This document shows, piece after piece, positions 48,387-61,016 of a stretch of 64,000 bases of DNA. The number at the start of each line of letters is the position of its first letter. Position 1 is the stretch's first letter. The notes under the pieces are model-generated. The model saw only the letters and a program-made list of their open reading frames with translations. It had not been told where the DNA came from and ran no database searches. A program made the translations under genes and the position numbers. Source of the stretch: Rhodococcus phenolicus (lineage in GTDB: Bacteria > Actinomycetota > Actinomycetes > Mycobacteriales > Mycobacteriaceae); contig NZ_LRRH01000037.1 of the NCBI RefSeq assembly GCF_001646785.1, forward strand, positions 1 to 64,000, given 5' to 3'.

Positions 48387-49991
48387 GTGACCGACGAGCC
48401 GAACGCGCTGGCCGATGTGTGGTCGGACGTCGTCGCCGAACTCACCGTCGACGGCGGTGCACTGACCAAGGGCCAGAAAGCATGGCTTGCGCTGGTCAAA
48501 CCGCTGACACTGGCACAGGGATTCGCGTTGCTGTCGGTGCCGTCGTCGTTCGCGCAGGAGGCCATCGAACGCGACCTGCGTGAACCGATCCTGCGCTCGC
48601 TCAACCGTCATCTGGGCCATCGTGTGGAAGGACTCGGTGTTCGCATCGAGCCCACCGAGGACACCACCAACCCCAGCGAGGACCCGTACGCGGTCCCGCG
48701 CGACACCCTGCCGCTGGAGGGCCTGCCCCTCGAGTCCCGGCCGGCCGAGCCGCGTACCCGCAAGCCGAGCCCGCGCGACATGGTCCCGCCCTTCCGGCAC
48801 CGTCGCCTGGCCTCCCTCGACCACGAGGTGCTCGAGGTGGAGGCCGGCGAACTCGAGGAGGTCGACGACGACCGGGAGGCCATCACGGCGGTCCGTGAGT
48901 CGTGGCCGTCGTACTTCACCCAGCCGCCCACCCACAGCGCTCCGGCGCCTTCCGGGGGCAGCAGCAGCCTCAACGCGAAGTACACCTTCGACACCTTCGT
49001 CATCGGTGCCTCGAACCGTTTCGCGCACGCCGCGGCGGTCGCGATCGCGGAGGCACCGGCCCGCGCCTACAACCCCCTGTTCATCTGGGGTGCATCCGGG
49101 CTGGGCAAGACCCATCTGCTGCACGCCGCCGGCCACTACGCACAGCGCCTGTTCCCGGGCATGCGGGTCAAGTACGTCTCCACCGAAGAGTTCACGAACG
49201 ACTTCATCAACAGCCTCCGCGACGACCGGAAGGTGGCGTTCAAGAAGCGCTACCGCGAGACCGACATCCTGCTCGTCGACGACATCCAGTTCATCGAGGG
49301 CAAGGAGGGTATCCAGGAAGAGTTCTTCCACACCTTCAACACCCTCCACAACGCGAACAAGCAGATCGTCGTGTCGTCGGACCGGCCGCCGAAGCAACTC
49401 GCGACGCTCGAGGAGCGCCTGCGCACCCGGTTCGAGTGGGGCCTGATCACCGACGTGCAGCCGCCGGAACTCGAGACCCGCATCGCGATCCTCAGCAAGA
49501 AGGCCCGGATGGACCGGCTGGACGTCCCGCACGACGTACTCGAGCTGATCGCCAGCCGGATCGAACGCAACATCCGCGAACTCGAGGGCGCTCTGATCCG
49601 CGTCACGGCCTTCGCGTCGCTGAACAGGCAGCCGCTCGATCTCACACTCGCCGAGGTGGTGCTGCGCGATCTCATCCCCGACTCCACGGCACTCGAGATC
49701 AATTCGGCCACGATCATGGCCGTGACCGCGGAGTACTTCGGTACCTCGATCGACGACCTCTGCGGCCCCGGTAAGGCCCGGCCGCTGGCGCAGGCACGCC
49801 AGATCGCCATGTACCTGTGCCGGGAGCTGACGGACCTGTCCCTGCCGAAGATCGGGCAGACGTTCGGCCGGGACCACACCACAGTCATGTACGCGGACAA
49901 GAAGATTCGCAAGGAGATGACCGAGCGGCGCAAGGTCTACGACCAGGTGCAGGAACTCACGGCACGCATCAAGCAGCGGTCCAAGCGCTGA
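48387..49991 (+). CDS. dnaA: Replication initiator DnaA
   Basis: 534 residues from the GTG with GGAGG 8 bp upstream. Domain I (about 1-90), a long acidic/Pro-rich domain II (about 90-200), AAA+ domain III with Walker A GASGLGKT at residues 235-242, Walker B LLVDDIQF, and arginine-finger region; domain IV ends with the DNA-binding [14 protein letters not shown]. It melts oriC, located on its 3' side. An ATG-less upstream extension in the same frame is not supported. Confidence 0.98.
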   Translation: MTDEPNALADVWSDVVAELTVDGGALTKGQKAWLALVKPLTLAQGFALLSVPSSFAQEAIERDLREPILRSLNRHLGHRVEGLGVRIEPTEDTTNPSEDPYAVPRDTLPLEGLPLESRPAEPRTRKPSPRDMVPPFRHRRLASLDHEVLEVEAGELEEVDDDREAITAVRESWPSYFTQPPTHSAPAPSGGSSSLNAKYTFDTFVIGASNRFAHAAAVAIAEAPARAYNPLFIWGASGLGKTHLLHAAGHYAQRLFPGMRVKYVSTEEFTNDFINSLRDDRKVAFKKRYRETDILLVDDIQFIEGKEGIQEEFFHTFNTLHNANKQIVVSSDRPPKQLATLEERLRTRFEWGLITDVQPPELETRIAILSKKARMDRLDVPHDVLELIASRIERNIRELEGALIRVTAFASLNRQPLDLTLAEVVLRDLIPDSTALEINSATIMAVTAEYFGTSIDDLCGPGKARPLAQARQIAMYLCRELTDLSLPKIGQTFGRDHTTVMYADKKIRKEMTERRKVYDQVQELTARIKQRSKR

Positions 49992-50009
49992 CAGACGCAT
50001 CACACATCG

Positions 50010-50041
50010 AACGGGTCCGGGCTCTCGAGTCCGGACCCGTT
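50010..50041 (+). terminator. dnaA terminator stem-loop
   Basis: ACGGGTCCGG (50011-50020) pairs perfectly with CCGGACCCGT (50031-50040), extended by one A-T pair. The 10-nt loop contains a CTCGAG. Followed by CCGTTTG. It starts 19 bp past the dnaA stop. Confidence 0.75.
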
Positions 50042-50403
50042 CCGTTTGTCCACAATCCGTGCACAGGCTCTGCACACCTGTGGGTCATCCCGAATCTCGA
50101 GATCGCAGAACATCCTCACACCTGTGGACTAGCATGTGCAGAACGTGGAATCTCTGTGGACGAACGGTGCACCGAACGTGGATAGTCTCGAGATGTTCAC
50201 ATTCATCCTCGAGTAGTCCTCGAGTTCATCCTCGAGTAATCCACCCCGCCGGACGGTGCTTCACCAGCGTAGACGGTCGTTGGTCCACAGATTCCACACC
50301 CCCTATTACTGCTTTTGAGTTTCTTTCAAGAAAAACTCTTTTGAAAACAGGGGTGTGGAGCACTCGAGTCCACAGGCCTCTCGAGAGCGCGTCCTCGCTC
50401 GAG
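50024..50403. repeat. Cluster of nine CTCGAG hexamers in oriC
   Basis: CTCGAG at 50024, 50096, 50187, 50208, 50219, 50231, 50363, 50380 and 50398. Two of these lie in a near-direct repeat beginning TTCATCCTCGAGTA (50203 and 50225). Confidence 0.85.
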
Positions 50404-50561
50404 CCCTCGGCTTTCCAAGCCGGAGCCGAAGGCATAACGTGAAGCGACGATCCTCGATGCCGCGTCCCGGTGTCGGGGCCTTGTGTCAGACTTCTTAGGA
50501 CTTGTCAGCCCCCGGACGTGCGCAGGAGCACGTCAGCTCGGACGAGAGGATCCACCGGCAG
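50042..50561. other. oriC (dnaA-dnaN intergenic region)
   Basis: About 520 bp without a gene. DnaA-box-like 9-mers: TTGTCCACA (50046), TGTGGACTA (50123), TGTGGACGA (50155), CGTGGATAG (50178), TGGTCCACA (50281), GAGTCCACA (50366), in both orientations and mostly one or two bases from TTGTCCACA, as in other actinobacterial origins. It also contains an AT-rich block at 50303-50349 and eight of nine CTCGAG copies in a cluster. The last 100 bp before dnaN carry its leader. Confidence 0.9.
50294..50358. other. Candidate DNA-unwinding element bounded by an inverted repeat
   Basis: CCACACCCC (50294-50302) and GGGGTGTGG (50350-50358) enclose about 47 bp that is strongly AT-rich (50303-50349), with an inner GAGTTT/AAACTC pair (50317-50322, 50333-50338). 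By far the most AT-rich stretch of the origin. Confidence 0.7.
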
Positions 50562-51746
50562 ATGGAGCTTGGAACCATGAAGTTTCGTGTTGCTCGCGAG
50601 GACTTCGCCGACTCTGTCGCATGGGTGGCACGGAGCCTTCCGTCACGTCCTCCGGTCCCCGTGCTCGGCGGTGTGCTGCTCGCAGCCGAGGAGCAGGGCC
50701 TGACCGTCTCGGGCTTCGACTACGAGGTCTCCGCGCAGGTGCACGTCTCGGCCGAGGTGATCACCCCCGGCCAGGTGTTGGTGTCGGGCAAGCTGCTCGC
50801 GGACATCACCCGCGCCCTGCCGAACAAGCCCGTCGACGTCGTGCTCGACGGCACCCGCGTGCTCATCAACTGCGGCAGCGCGAAGTTCTCGCTGCCGACG
50901 ATGCCCGTCGAGGACTACCCGCAGCTGCCGGAGCTGCCCCAGCAGACCGGGTCGCTGCCGGTCGACGTGTTCTCCGAGGCCATCAGCCAGGTCGCGGTCG
51001 CGGCGGGCAAGGACGACACGCTGCCGATGCTCACCGGCATCCGCGTCGAGATCGACGGCACCGATATGGTCCTCGCGGCCACGGACCGGTTCCGTCTCGC
51101 GGTGCGCAAGGTCGAGTGGATGCCCACTACCGAGGCCACCAGCTCGGCCGTGCTCGTTCCCGCCAAGACACTCTCCGAGGCAGCGAAAACCGTTGGCGGA
51201 TCCGGTAACTCGCCGGTCCAGCTCGCGCTGGGCAGCGGTTCCGCGGTCGGTGCGGACGGGCTCCTGGGCATCGTCGCCGACGGCCGCCGCACCACCACAC
51301 GCCTGCTCGACGCCGAATTCCCCAAGTTCCGTCAGCTGCTGCCGAACGAGCACACCGCAATGGCCACGGTCGAGATCGCACCGCTCGTCGACGCCATCAA
51401 ACGCGTCGCGCTGGTCGCCGAGCGTGGCGCTCAGGTACGACTCGAGTTCGCCGACGGTGGCCTGCTGCTGTCGGCCGGTGGCGACGACGCCGGCCGCGCC
51501 GAGGAATCGTTGCCCGCCGAGTTCTACGGTGAGCCGCTCGTGATCGCGTTCAACCCGGGGTACCTGCTCGACGGCCTCGGCTCGCTCCACACCGAGAAGG
51601 TCTCGTTCGGCTTCACCACGTCGAGCCGTCCGGCCGTGCTGCGCCCGGCTCTCGACGAGGAGCCGGAGCCGGATGCGTCGGGCACGTTCGCGGCCCCGGA
51701 GAGCGACTACACCTACCTGCTGATGCCTGTGCGTCTGCCGGGCTGA
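50562..51746 (+). CDS. dnaN: DNA polymerase III beta subunit (sliding clamp)
   Basis: 394 residues from the ATG at 50562; the ATG at 50577 (MKFRVARED) is nearly as likely, with GGAG 9 bp before it. Three clamp domains of about 120-130 residues each: [14 protein letters not shown] in domain [16 protein letters not shown] opening domain II, and the C-terminal [12 protein letters not shown] with the hydrophobic partner-binding pocket. Ring-shaped processivity factor. Confidence 0.97.
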   Translation: MELGTMKFRVAREDFADSVAWVARSLPSRPPVPVLGGVLLAAEEQGLTVSGFDYEVSAQVHVSAEVITPGQVLVSGKLLADITRALPNKPVDVVLDGTRVLINCGSAKFSLPTMPVEDYPQLPELPQQTGSLPVDVFSEAISQVAVAAGKDDTLPMLTGIRVEIDGTDMVLAATDRFRLAVRKVEWMPTTEATSSAVLVPAKTLSEAAKTVGGSGNSPVQLALGSGSAVGADGLLGIVADGRRTTTRLLDAEFPKFRQLLPNEHTAMATVEIAPLVDAIKRVALVAERGAQVRLEFADGGLLLSAGGDDAGRAEESLPAEFYGEPLVIAFNPGYLLDGLGSLHTEKVSFGFTTSSRPAVLRPALDEEPEPDASGTFAAPESDYTYLLMPVRLPG

Positions 51747-51771
51747 CCGGCACGGACCAGGTGAGCGGCCC

Positions 51772-52989
51772 GTGTACGTTCGCACCTTCTCACTGCGCGA
51801 CTTCCGATCCTGGGACGCCGTCTCGATGGACTTGGCTCCGGGACCGACGGTGCTGCTCGGGCGCAACGGCCACGGCAAGACCAACCTGCTCGAGGCGCTG
51901 GGATACCTCTCGACCCTGACCTCGCACCGGGTCTCCGGCGACGCGCCGTTGCTGCGGGCCGGCACGTCGCGGGCGCTGGTGAGCGCACACGTCGTCAACG
52001 CGGGCCGGGAGCTGGCCCTGGATGTGGAGATCAACGACGGCAAGAGCAACCGCGCCCGGATCAACCAGTCGCCGACGCGTCGTCCCCGGGAGATTCTCGG
52101 GATCCTGCGGACCGTGCTGTTCGCCCCCGAGGACCTGCCGCTGGTCCGCGGGGATCCCGGTGAGCGCCGCCGCTTTCTCGACGAGTTGCTTACCACCCGT
52201 ATCCCCAGGCTGGGGGGCGTCCGCGCGGACTACGACAAGGTGCTGCGGCAGCGGTCGGCGCTGCTGAAGACCGCCGGGGGCGCGCTCCGGCGGGGTACGC
52301 GATCGGCGGACGGTGCCGGAGCGCTGGCGACCCTCGACGTGTGGGACGGCCACCTGGCGTCGCACGGTGCCGAACTGCTCGCGGCGCGCATCGCGCTGCT
52401 GCACGATCTGGCGCCACACGTGGCCGCCGCGTACCGGTCGATCGCGCCGGAATCGCGTCCGGCACTGCTGCGCTACCGCAGCAGCCTCGGTGACGCCCTC
52501 CCCGGGGAGTTCGCGGATCCGGCCCGCCGTCCCGAACCCGGCGACCGCGACACCATCGAGGCGGCGTTCGGCGCGGCGCTGGCGGCCGCCCGGACCCGGG
52601 AGATCGAGCGCGGTGTCTGCCTGGTCGGCCCGCACCGGGACGAACTCGAGTTGATCCTGGGCGACCAGCCCGCGAAAGGCTATGCCAGCCACGGGGAGTC
52701 GTGGTCGTATGCGTTGTCTCTGCGGCTCGGGGCATTCGAATTGCTTCGGTCCGAGGGCACCGATCCGGTGCTCATGCTCGACGACGTGTTCGCCGAGCTC
52801 GACCGGCGGCGGCGGACCGCGCTCGCGGCGGTGGCGGCGTCGGCCGAACAGGTCCTGATCACCGCGGCGGTTCCGGAGGACGTGCCGACGGAGCTGTCGG
52901 GTGCACGCTTCTCGGTGCGTGCCGAGGACACCGATCGGGGCCGGCTGTCGGTGCTGACCCGAACCGAGGTCGAGGAGGTGCGGCCGTGA
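51772..52989 (+). CDS. recF: DNA repair protein RecF
   Basis: 405 residues from a GTG. Walker [10 protein letters not shown] at residues 30-38, RecF-specific [20 protein letters not shown], and the Walker B/signature end [11 protein letters not shown]. An SMC-like ATPase that helps load RecA at gaps with RecO/RecR. The stop overlaps the start of the next gene (GTGA). Confidence 0.97.
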   Translation: MYVRTFSLRDFRSWDAVSMDLAPGPTVLLGRNGHGKTNLLEALGYLSTLTSHRVSGDAPLLRAGTSRALVSAHVVNAGRELALDVEINDGKSNRARINQSPTRRPREILGILRTVLFAPEDLPLVRGDPGERRRFLDELLTTRIPRLGGVRADYDKVLRQRSALLKTAGGALRRGTRSADGAGALATLDVWDGHLASHGAELLAARIALLHDLAPHVAAAYRSIAPESRPALLRYRSSLGDALPGEFADPARRPEPGDRDTIEAAFGAALAAARTREIERGVCLVGPHRDELELILGDQPAKGYASHGESWSYALSLRLGAFELLRSEGTDPVLMLDDVFAELDRRRRTALAAVAASAEQVLITAAVPEDVPTELSGARFSVRAEDTDRGRLSVLTRTEVEEVRP

Positions 52990-53552
52990 GTGACGAGAAC
53001 GCAAGCAGTTCTCCACATCATCCACAGGATGATCCACAGGAACCGTTGCGCGGCATCGATCTTGCGCGACGCGCTCTCGAGGAGGCTCGAGCGGCGGCGA
53101 AGGCGAGCGGCAAATCCGTCGGGCAGGGACGTGCGTCACGGGGCCCGCTGCGGCCGCGTCGCCGGCGCCGGGGATGGTCCGGTCCCGGTCCCGACGAGCG
53201 CGACCCGCAGCCGTTCGGTGCGCTGGTGAACTCGCTGTCGAAGCAGCGCGGGTGGGCCGGGCACGTGTCGGAGGGCACGGTGCTGGGCAGCTGGCCGCGT
53301 GTGGTCGGTGAGGACATCGCCTCCCACGCGTCGCCGACGACGTTGCGCGAAGGTGTGCTGCACGTGTCGGCGGAGTCCACGGCGTGGGCGACGCAGCTGA
53401 GGATGATGCAGTCCCAGATTCTCGCGAAGATCGCCGCGGCGGTCGGGCACGGGGTGGTCAAGGAGCTGCGGATCACCGGTCCGACCGCGCCGAGCTGGCG
53501 CAAGGGCGAGCGGCACATCCGCGGCCGCGGACCGCGGGACACCTACGGCTGA
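52986..53552 (+). CDS. dciA: DciA family (DUF721) helicase-loading protein
   Basis: 188 residues from the GTG overlapping the recF stop. Flexible, charged N-terminus (about 75 residues, RRRRRG patch), then the DUF721 fold: [41 protein letters not shown] and [17 protein letters not shown]. DciA is the ancestral loader of the DnaB helicase. The 5' end of the gene carries three DnaA-box-like repeats (53009-53038). Confidence 0.9.
   Translation: MSDENASSSPHHPQDDPQEPLRGIDLARRALEEARAAAKASGKSVGQGRASRGPLRPRRRRRGWSGPGPDERDPQPFGALVNSLSKQRGWAGHVSEGTVLGSWPRVVGEDIASHASPTTLREGVLHVSAESTAWATQLRMMQSQILAKIAAAVGHGVVKELRITGPTAPSWRKGERHIRGRGPRDTYG
53009..53038. repeat. DnaA-box-like TCCACA repeats inside dciA
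   Basis: TTCTCCACA (53009-53017), TCATCCACA (53018-53026) and TGATCCACA (53030-53038): three TCCACA cores within 30 bp of the dciA coding start. Confidence 0.55.
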
Positions 53553-53632
53553 CGAACCGTAGATTTATCTATAACCGAGTGTTACGTTAAAAATCGTCCG
53601 GCGCCGGTGGTGGGCCGCCGGGCGTCAACCGG

Positions 53633-53667
53633 CGACGAAAAATCTTGTGATACACCAATTTTCGTCG
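53633..53667. promoter_or_regulatory. Inverted repeat upstream of the EphD-like hydrolase
   Basis: CGACGAAAA (53633-53641) and TTTTCGTCG (53659-53667), 17-nt spacer, ending 22 bp before the hydrolase start. Upstream sequence (53562-53595) is AT-rich with TATAAC. Operator or attenuator candidate. Confidence 0.55.
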
Positions 53668-53689
53668 ACCATCTCACTCGGGAGGTCAT

Positions 53690-54583
53690 GTGTCCACACT
53701 TGCCGTCACCCGCGACTCGGTCCGGCTCGAGGTCGTCGTCGAGGGTAATCCGCACGGTCCGACGATCGTGCTGGTGCACGGCTGGCCCGACACGCACGCC
53801 CTGTGGGACCACGTCGTGCCGCTCCTCGTCGGCGAATTTCGCATCGTGCGATACGACAACCGCGGTGCCGGGGCCTCGAGTGTCCCGTCGCGCGTGCGGG
53901 ACTATCGGCTCGAGGAACTGGCGCAGGACCTGTTCGCGGTCGTCGATGCGGTCGGCGCCGGCGAACCGGTGCACCTGCTCGGCCACGACTGGGGTGCGGT
54001 GGTGTGCTGGGAAGCGGTGTGCGACCCCGGCGCGGCCGGACGCATCGCCTCGTACACGTCGGTATCCGGTCCGAACCTGGATCACCTGGGCCTGTGGTTG
54101 CGCAGAAGCGTGCGCGCCGGCCGGTTCGCGGGGCCGCTCGCGCAGTCCGTCGCCTCGGCGTACACGCTGGCGTTCCAGCTTCCCGGCGTTCCGGTCCCGG
54201 TGCTGCGATGGGCGCTCGCCCGGAACTGGCCGCGGTTCGTCGGCCTGTTCGACCGCGCCGATCCGTCGGTGATCTCGTCGGCGCCGACCCTCGCCGACGA
54301 CATGGTGCACGGACTGAAGTTGTACCGCGCCAACATTCGTCGTCGGCTGGCCTCGCCGCGCGAGCGCGTCACCGACGTGCCCGTCCGGCTCGTGCTTGCC
54401 GGCCGCGACCGGGCGGTGCGGCCCGCCGGATACGAGGACACGGGCCGGTGGGTGCCGAATCTGCAACGAGAACACCTCGATGCGGGACACTGGTCGCCAC
54501 GGACCCACCCGGGTGACCTTGCCCGTCTGACCGGGGAGTTCGTCCGGCAGACGGTCGAGCCGGAGTTGGTGCGGCAAATTTGA
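53690..54583 (+). CDS. Alpha/beta hydrolase, EphD-like (epoxide hydrolase class)
   Basis: 297 residues from the GTG with GGAGG 4 bp upstream. Oxyanion motif HGWPD at residues 30-34, RYDNRGAGASSVP, nucleophile elbow GHDWGA with Asp100, and His267 in DAGHWSP. An Asp nucleophile points to epoxide hydrolase or dehalogenase chemistry. It matches the N-terminal half of mycobacterial EphD, including TSVSGPNLDHL and GRWVPNL, but lacks the C-terminal SDR domain of that fusion. It is inserted between dciA and gyrB with its own promoter-like region and an inverted repeat. Confidence 0.85.
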   Translation: MSTLAVTRDSVRLEVVVEGNPHGPTIVLVHGWPDTHALWDHVVPLLVGEFRIVRYDNRGAGASSVPSRVRDYRLEELAQDLFAVVDAVGAGEPVHLLGHDWGAVVCWEAVCDPGAAGRIASYTSVSGPNLDHLGLWLRRSVRAGRFAGPLAQSVASAYTLAFQLPGVPVPVLRWALARNWPRFVGLFDRADPSVISSAPTLADDMVHGLKLYRANIRRRLASPRERVTDVPVRLVLAGRDRAVRPAGYEDTGRWVPNLQREHLDAGHWSPRTHPGDLARLTGEFVRQTVEPELVRQI

Positions 54584-54681
54584 TGCGCCGAGCCGCGCGA
54601 TCGCCGCTGCGTGGCAATGAGCGGTGCCGCAAGCCCGTCCTGTGTCGCCCCCGGCAGTTGTCGTTGCTGCAAGTAGGATGA

Positions 54682-56778
<2,097 letters not shown>

Positions 56779-56790
56779 TGCTGCTGTGAC

Positions 56791-56834
56791 AGCAGGGTAG
56801 ATGTTGTGTCGTAAATCACAGCATTTACCCTGCT
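56791..56834 (+). terminator. gyrB terminator, 18-bp stem
   Basis: Arms 56791-56808 and 56817-56834 with an 8-nt loop. The two non-identical positions are G-T and T-G, so the RNA pairs along all 18 positions with two wobbles. Followed by ATTTC. It separates gyrB from the kinase operon. Confidence 0.85.
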
Positions 56835-57107
56835 ATTTCAGCGTGTCGGTGGCAGGCGCGATGGCGCGGCCACGTTACCCGTGAGTACTATCTGGTGCGA
56901 TCGTGTGTTCGCGATTGTCGATCGGGGGACGGCGGTGACCGGGGTGTTGGGAGGTTCTTCCATATTCCCTGTATGTCCCGCTAAGGTGCCCTCACCCAGG
57001 AACGCCTCATTCGACTGCATCCACGCGGTACCTCGCGCTCGATCGTCGATCGTGTCGTGTGGAATGCAGTGCGGAGTCGTGATCGGGGTGGAAGGAGAGC
57101 TTGATCC
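56835..57107 (+). promoter_or_regulatory. Leader and putative promoter of the conservon operon
   Basis: No gene. TTCCAT (56958-56963) and TAAGGT (56982-56987) with an 18-bp spacer form a weak sigma-A-like promoter about 120 bp before the kinase start. GGAAGGAG (57090-57097) is the ribosome-binding site. Confidence 0.45.
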
Positions 57108-60100
57108 ATGAGTGACGATTCGCCGCCCCGGCAGCGGTGGTGGAACATCGAGGGGTGGGGTCTTCGCTGGAAGGTCACCGCAGTACTCGCTATCCCGGTA
57201 ACGGTGGCGATGGTGCTCGGTGGTCTGCGCATCCAGGAGGAACTGTCCAACGCTGTCCACTTCTCGCAGGCTGCCGACCAGGTCGCGCACGTCCCTGCAC
57301 TCGTCGACTTCGGTACCGCACTCGGCACTCTCGCGGGCACGACCGCGGCGGGACTGAGCACGCCGGAAGAAGTCGCACGACTCGACGAAACACTCGAGAA
57401 GGTCCGTACCGTCTCGATGAATCCCGAGCTCGACCCGGTCATCGCGGCGGATCTGACCCGCGTGCTGGCCAGCGCCGAAGCTCTCCGTGACCAGATGAAG
57501 GCCGGCCAGGTCCCGATCACCGACCTGAACCAGCGCACCACCGAGATCCGCAGCGACATGTCCAACATCGTCGGCGCGATCGTCGACCCCATCGAGGACG
57601 AAGGGGTGTTGCTCGAGGGCACCCGCCTCGTCGATGCCTGGGCCACCCAGCGTTACCTGTTCGATCAGGTCATGGGTATGGTCGCGATCCTCCGCGACCC
57701 GAATCAGCCGGGCACCGAGCTTGTTTCCGCTTCCGGAGCCGAGCTCGCCATGCTCGAGACGCTCGCGCGTTCCTACCCGCTGGCCGACGGCCAGATCGAG
57801 GAACTGCGCAACCTGGTGAAGACTCGATCCGACATGGTGGACGCGGCCGCGGACGGGCCCCTGCCGCTTCTGAACCTCCGCACGTCGATGATGCGGAGCC
57901 TCGAGATCTACGGGTCGCTGATCCAGCAGGCCACCGAGGGCATCACCACCACCGTCGAGGACCGTGCCGGGGAAACCCGCTCGGCCGCGTTGCGCGACAC
58001 CGCGATCGTTCTCGCGACGCTTCTCGCCGCACTCGTGCTGGCGCTGCTGGTGTCGCGCTCTCTCGTCGGCCCGATCCGCCGGCTGCGCTACGGCGCCCTC
58101 AAGGTCGCCCGGCAGGAGCTGCCCGAGGCCGTCGACCGCATCAAGCTCGGCGACAACATCGAGGACATCGAGTTCACGCGCGTTCCGGTGCACACCACCG
58201 AGGAGATCGGCCAGCTCGCCCGCGCTGTCGACGACATGCACGGCCAGGCACTGCGTCTCGCCGGTGAGCAGGCACACCTGCGCCTGCAGATCAACGAGAT
58301 GTTCGAGACGCTGGCGCGGCGCAGCAAGTCGCTCGTCGAGCAGCAGCTCGGCCTCATCGAGCGACTCGAGTACGAGGAGAAGGATCCGGGCCGTCTCGAG
58401 AGTCTCTTCCGTCTCGACCACCTCGCGGCCCGTATGCGCCGCAACGGCGACAACCTCCTGATTCTCTCCGGCACCCGGGTGCGTCGCGGCCATTCCGCAC
58501 CGGTTCAGCTCGGCGACATCCTCCGCGCGGCGATGTCCGAAGTCGAGGACTACCAGCGCGTCCAGATCGGCTCGACGCCGGACGGCGCGCTCAGCGGTGC
58601 CGTGGCGACCGACATCGTCCACCTGCTCGCCGAGCTCGTCGACAACTCGCTGCGCGCATCTCCGCCGGACAGCAACGTCACGTTCAGTTTCGCGCGTGCC
58701 GTCGACGGTGGTCTGCTCGTCGAAATCGCCGACCGCGGAATCGGTATCCCCGCCGAGGAACTCGACGTGATCAACCACCGCCTGTCCCAGGGCGGCGAGG
58801 TCGGTCCCGACTCGGCGCGTCACATGGGTCTGTTCGTGGTGTCGCGGCTCGCGGACCGGCACGGTCTCACCGTGCGGCTGCGTCCGACCTTCGACACCGC
58901 GCGCAACCCCGGTATCACCGCAAGCGTGCACATCCCGGACGTTCTGCTCGTCTCGCCGCTTGCGCTGTCTCAGACGGGTCCGCAGCCGTGGCGCGGCGCC
59001 GAAATGCAGGACGACTTCCAGGAACAGCCGGCGCTCCCGCGCCCGGAGCGGGAGACGCCGCAACTACCGGCCTCGGCGCGGCACGGAAACGCGTCGGGCG
59101 AGATCCCGCAGGCCCGTCCCGCGATCTCCGGCGAGCTTCCGGCTGCGCCGGCCCGCTCGCAGGCGCCGTCGTTGCAGAAGCCCGAACAGAACGGTCACCA
59201 CCACGCGGCCAACGGCCGGCCGGTGGACGGGCTCCCGCAGCGTGAGCCCGGTGCGACCCCGGGTCTGCCGCGTCGCCAGCCCGGCGCGACCCCCGGTCTG
59301 CCGACCCCGCAATCGCCTACGGCGCCTTCACCTTCGCCGGCACCGGCACCCCGGATTCAGCCCGATGCGGCCGCGGCGCTGGCTTCTGCGCTCCCGTCGC
59401 GTCAGCGGCCGCCGGTCGAGCCGGATCAGGAACGAACGGCGGTCACGCCGAGCATTTCCGATTCGGGTCTGCCGCAGCGTTCGCAGGACGCAGGTCTGCC
59501 CCAGCGTCAGCCGGGAACCACGCCGGGTCTGCCCCAGCGTTCGGTCTCGCCGCAGTCTGCACCGCCGCAGCCTGTGTCCCCGCAGCCTGTGTCCCCGCAG
59601 TCCGTGCCGCAGCGCCAGTCGCCCCCGCCGGGTCTGCCGCAGCGTCAGCCGGGTGCGACGCCCGGCCTGACTCCGGCTCCGTCGGCGTCCGGTGCGACTG
59701 CGCCGTCGGTGTCCGAGCCGGTCGCCCCGGCACCGGTCGGTGGCCTGCCGCAGCGTTCGCAGGACTCGGGTCTGCCGCAGCGTTCGCAGGACGCAGGTCT
59801 GCCCCAGCGTCAGCCGGGAACCACACCCGGTCTGCCGCAGCGGCATGCCCAGCAGCCTGTGAGTCGGCCCGAACCGGTCGTCGAAGCTCCGGTCGATGCC
59901 GCTACCCGCGCGCCCGAAGGTGGACCGATCACCGGTCTGCCGCAGCGCCGGCCCGGCGCGACTCCGGGTCTGCCGCAGCGTGAGCCGGGAGCGACTCCCG
60001 GTCTGCCGCAGCGTCACTCGGCGCCGGGCGAACCGGCCCCCACCAGTGGTGCGGCAGCCTTCGCGGGTCCTTCGACGCAGTCGGCTCCGAGCATCGCCAA

Positions 60101-60590
60101 CGGCGACTCGGTGTCCCCGCACAGTGAGGCCAGCCAGGCCGCGCGGCATCGGTACCGGACGAACTCGGCGAAGACTGCCTCGTTCTTCCAGCCCCGTGGC
60201 GACACCGGAGCCATCCGGCGCCCACCTGCGGGCACGCCGATCTTCACCGACATGATGTCGGATTGGCTCGTCGACCCGACGAGTCTGCCGGAGGACCGAC
60301 GCAAGCGAGAATGGACGTCGCCGGCTGACGCAGGATGGCAAGCGGCACAGCGCGCGACCGAGGTTCCTGTGGAGGATCACACCACCGCAGGTCTGCCTCG
60401 GCGCGCTCCCGGTCACCGGCTGGTGCCGGGTGCGGTCGAACCCGCGGCACCCGCGGAACGGCCTGCCATCCGCAGGCGCGACCCGGAATCCATCCGGGCG
60501 AACCTCAGCCGTCACCAGCAGGGCGTCCGCAACGGCCGGTCTACTGTGAACGCGACCACACGTGAGAACGACGAACAGGGAGTTCGATGA
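57108..60590 (+). CDS. cvnA: Conservon sensor kinase (CvnA-like) with nitrate-sensing-type external domain and GLPQR tail
   Basis: 1,160 residues, ATG with GGAAGGAG 10 bp upstream. First membrane helix about residues 22-42; an external all-helical NIT-like domain (about 45-300); second helix about 305-325; HAMP-like segment; a histidine-kinase-type helix with H438 in [15 protein letters not shown]; and a GHKL ATPase ([39 protein letters not shown]). From about 630 to the end the protein is Pro/Gln/Arg-rich with many GLPQR units, closing with [15 protein letters not shown] and an [19 protein letters not shown] tail typical of CvnA. First gene of a four-gene conservon; its stop overlaps cvnB (ATGA). 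Confidence 0.9.
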   Translation: MSDDSPPRQRWWNIEGWGLRWKVTAVLAIPVTVAMVLGGLRIQEELSNAVHFSQAADQVAHVPALVDFGTALGTLAGTTAAGLSTPEEVARLDETLEKVRTVSMNPELDPVIAADLTRVLASAEALRDQMKAGQVPITDLNQRTTEIRSDMSNIVGAIVDPIEDEGVLLEGTRLVDAWATQRYLFDQVMGMVAILRDPNQPGTELVSASGAELAMLETLARSYPLADGQIEELRNLVKTRSDMVDAAADGPLPLLNLRTSMMRSLEIYGSLIQQATEGITTTVEDRAGETRSAALRDTAIVLATLLAALVLALLVSRSLVGPIRRLRYGALKVARQELPEAVDRIKLGDNIEDIEFTRVPVHTTEEIGQLARAVDDMHGQALRLAGEQAHLRLQINEMFETLARRSKSLVEQQLGLIERLEYEEKDPGRLESLFRLDHLAARMRRNGDNLLILSGTRVRRGHSAPVQLGDILRAAMSEVEDYQRVQIGSTPDGALSGAVATDIVHLLAELVDNSLRASPPDSNVTFSFARAVDGGLLVEIADRGIGIPAEELDVINHRLSQGGEVGPDSARHMGLFVVSRLADRHGLTVRLRPTFDTARNPGITASVHIPDVLLVSPLALSQTGPQPWRGAEMQDDFQEQPALPRPERETPQLPASARHGNASGEIPQARPAISGELPAAPARSQAPSLQKPEQNGHHHAANGRPVDGLPQREPGATPGLPRRQPGATPGLPTPQSPTAPSPSPAPAPRIQPDAAAALASALPSRQRPPVEPDQERTAVTPSISDSGLPQRSQDAGLPQRQPGTTPGLPQRSVSPQSAPPQPVSPQPVSPQSVPQRQSPPPGLPQRQPGATPGLTPAPSASGATAPSVSEPVAPAPVGGLPQRSQDSGLPQRSQDAGLPQRQPGTTPGLPQRHAQQPVSRPEPVVEAPVDAATRAPEGGPITGLPQRRPGATPGLPQREPGATPGLPQRHSAPGEPAPTSGAAAFAGPSTQSAPSIANGDSVSPHSEASQAARHRYRTNSAKTASFFQPRGDTGAIRRPPAGTPIFTDMMSDWLVDPTSLPEDRRKREWTSPADAGWQAAQRATEVPVEDHTTAGLPRRAPGHRLVPGAVEPAAPAERPAIRRRDPESIRANLSRHQQGVRNGRSTVNATTRENDEQGVR
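59229..60020 (+). repeat. GLPQR-coding repeats, including a 59-bp perfect direct repeat
   Basis: Repeating units encode GLPQRxPGxTPGLPQR-type blocks. Bases 59463-59521 and 59766-59824 are identical over 59 bp, and a shorter copy of the same unit stands immediately before the second (about 59746-59772). Purely coding, inside the kinase gene. Confidence 0.9.
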
Positions 60591-61003
60591 ACATTGATCA
60601 CGGATCCGACGTAACTCGTCCTTTGGACTGGTTGGTATCGAATTTCGCTCGCGAGGTTCCCGGTGTGTCCCACGCCGTGCTCGTGTCCGCCGACGGCCTG
60701 CTCATGGCTGCCAGCGCGCACCTTCCGGTCGACCGCGCCGAGCAGCTCGCTGCGGTGACGTCCGGTCTCGCCAGCCTGTCCAACGGCGTGTCGCAGCTGT
60801 TCGACGGCGGCGGCGTCCTGCAGTCCGTTGTCGAGATGCAGCACGGTTACCTGCTGCTCATGAGTGTCGGCGACGGCTCTCATCTGGCTGCGCTGACCGC
60901 GTCGGAGTGTGACATCGGACAGGTCGGTTACGAGATGGCGCTCCTGGTCGACCGCGTGGGAGCGTCGGTCGAGGCGACCCCGCGGGTCGGCCAGGGGTCC
61001 TGA
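60587..61003 (+). CDS. cvnB: Roadblock/LC7 domain protein (CvnB-like)
   Basis: 138 residues. Roadblock/LC7 fold: [31 protein letters not shown], then [19 protein letters not shown] and [18 protein letters not shown]. Such proteins act as regulators of small GTPases, as in MglB and Streptomyces CvnB. ATGA overlap with the kinase gene. Confidence 0.93.
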   Translation: MNIDHGSDVTRPLDWLVSNFAREVPGVSHAVLVSADGLLMAASAHLPVDRAEQLAAVTSGLASLSNGVSQLFDGGGVLQSVVEMQHGYLLLMSVGDGSHLAALTASECDIGQVGYEMALLVDRVGASVEATPRVGQGS

Positions 61004-61016
61004 CGTCGAGGTGGCC

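Noticed and set aside
53688-54272. Alternative ATG at 53688 for the hydrolase
   Set aside because: It is in a different frame and gives an Arg/Ser/Thr-rich product; the GTG at 53690 opens the homologous frame.
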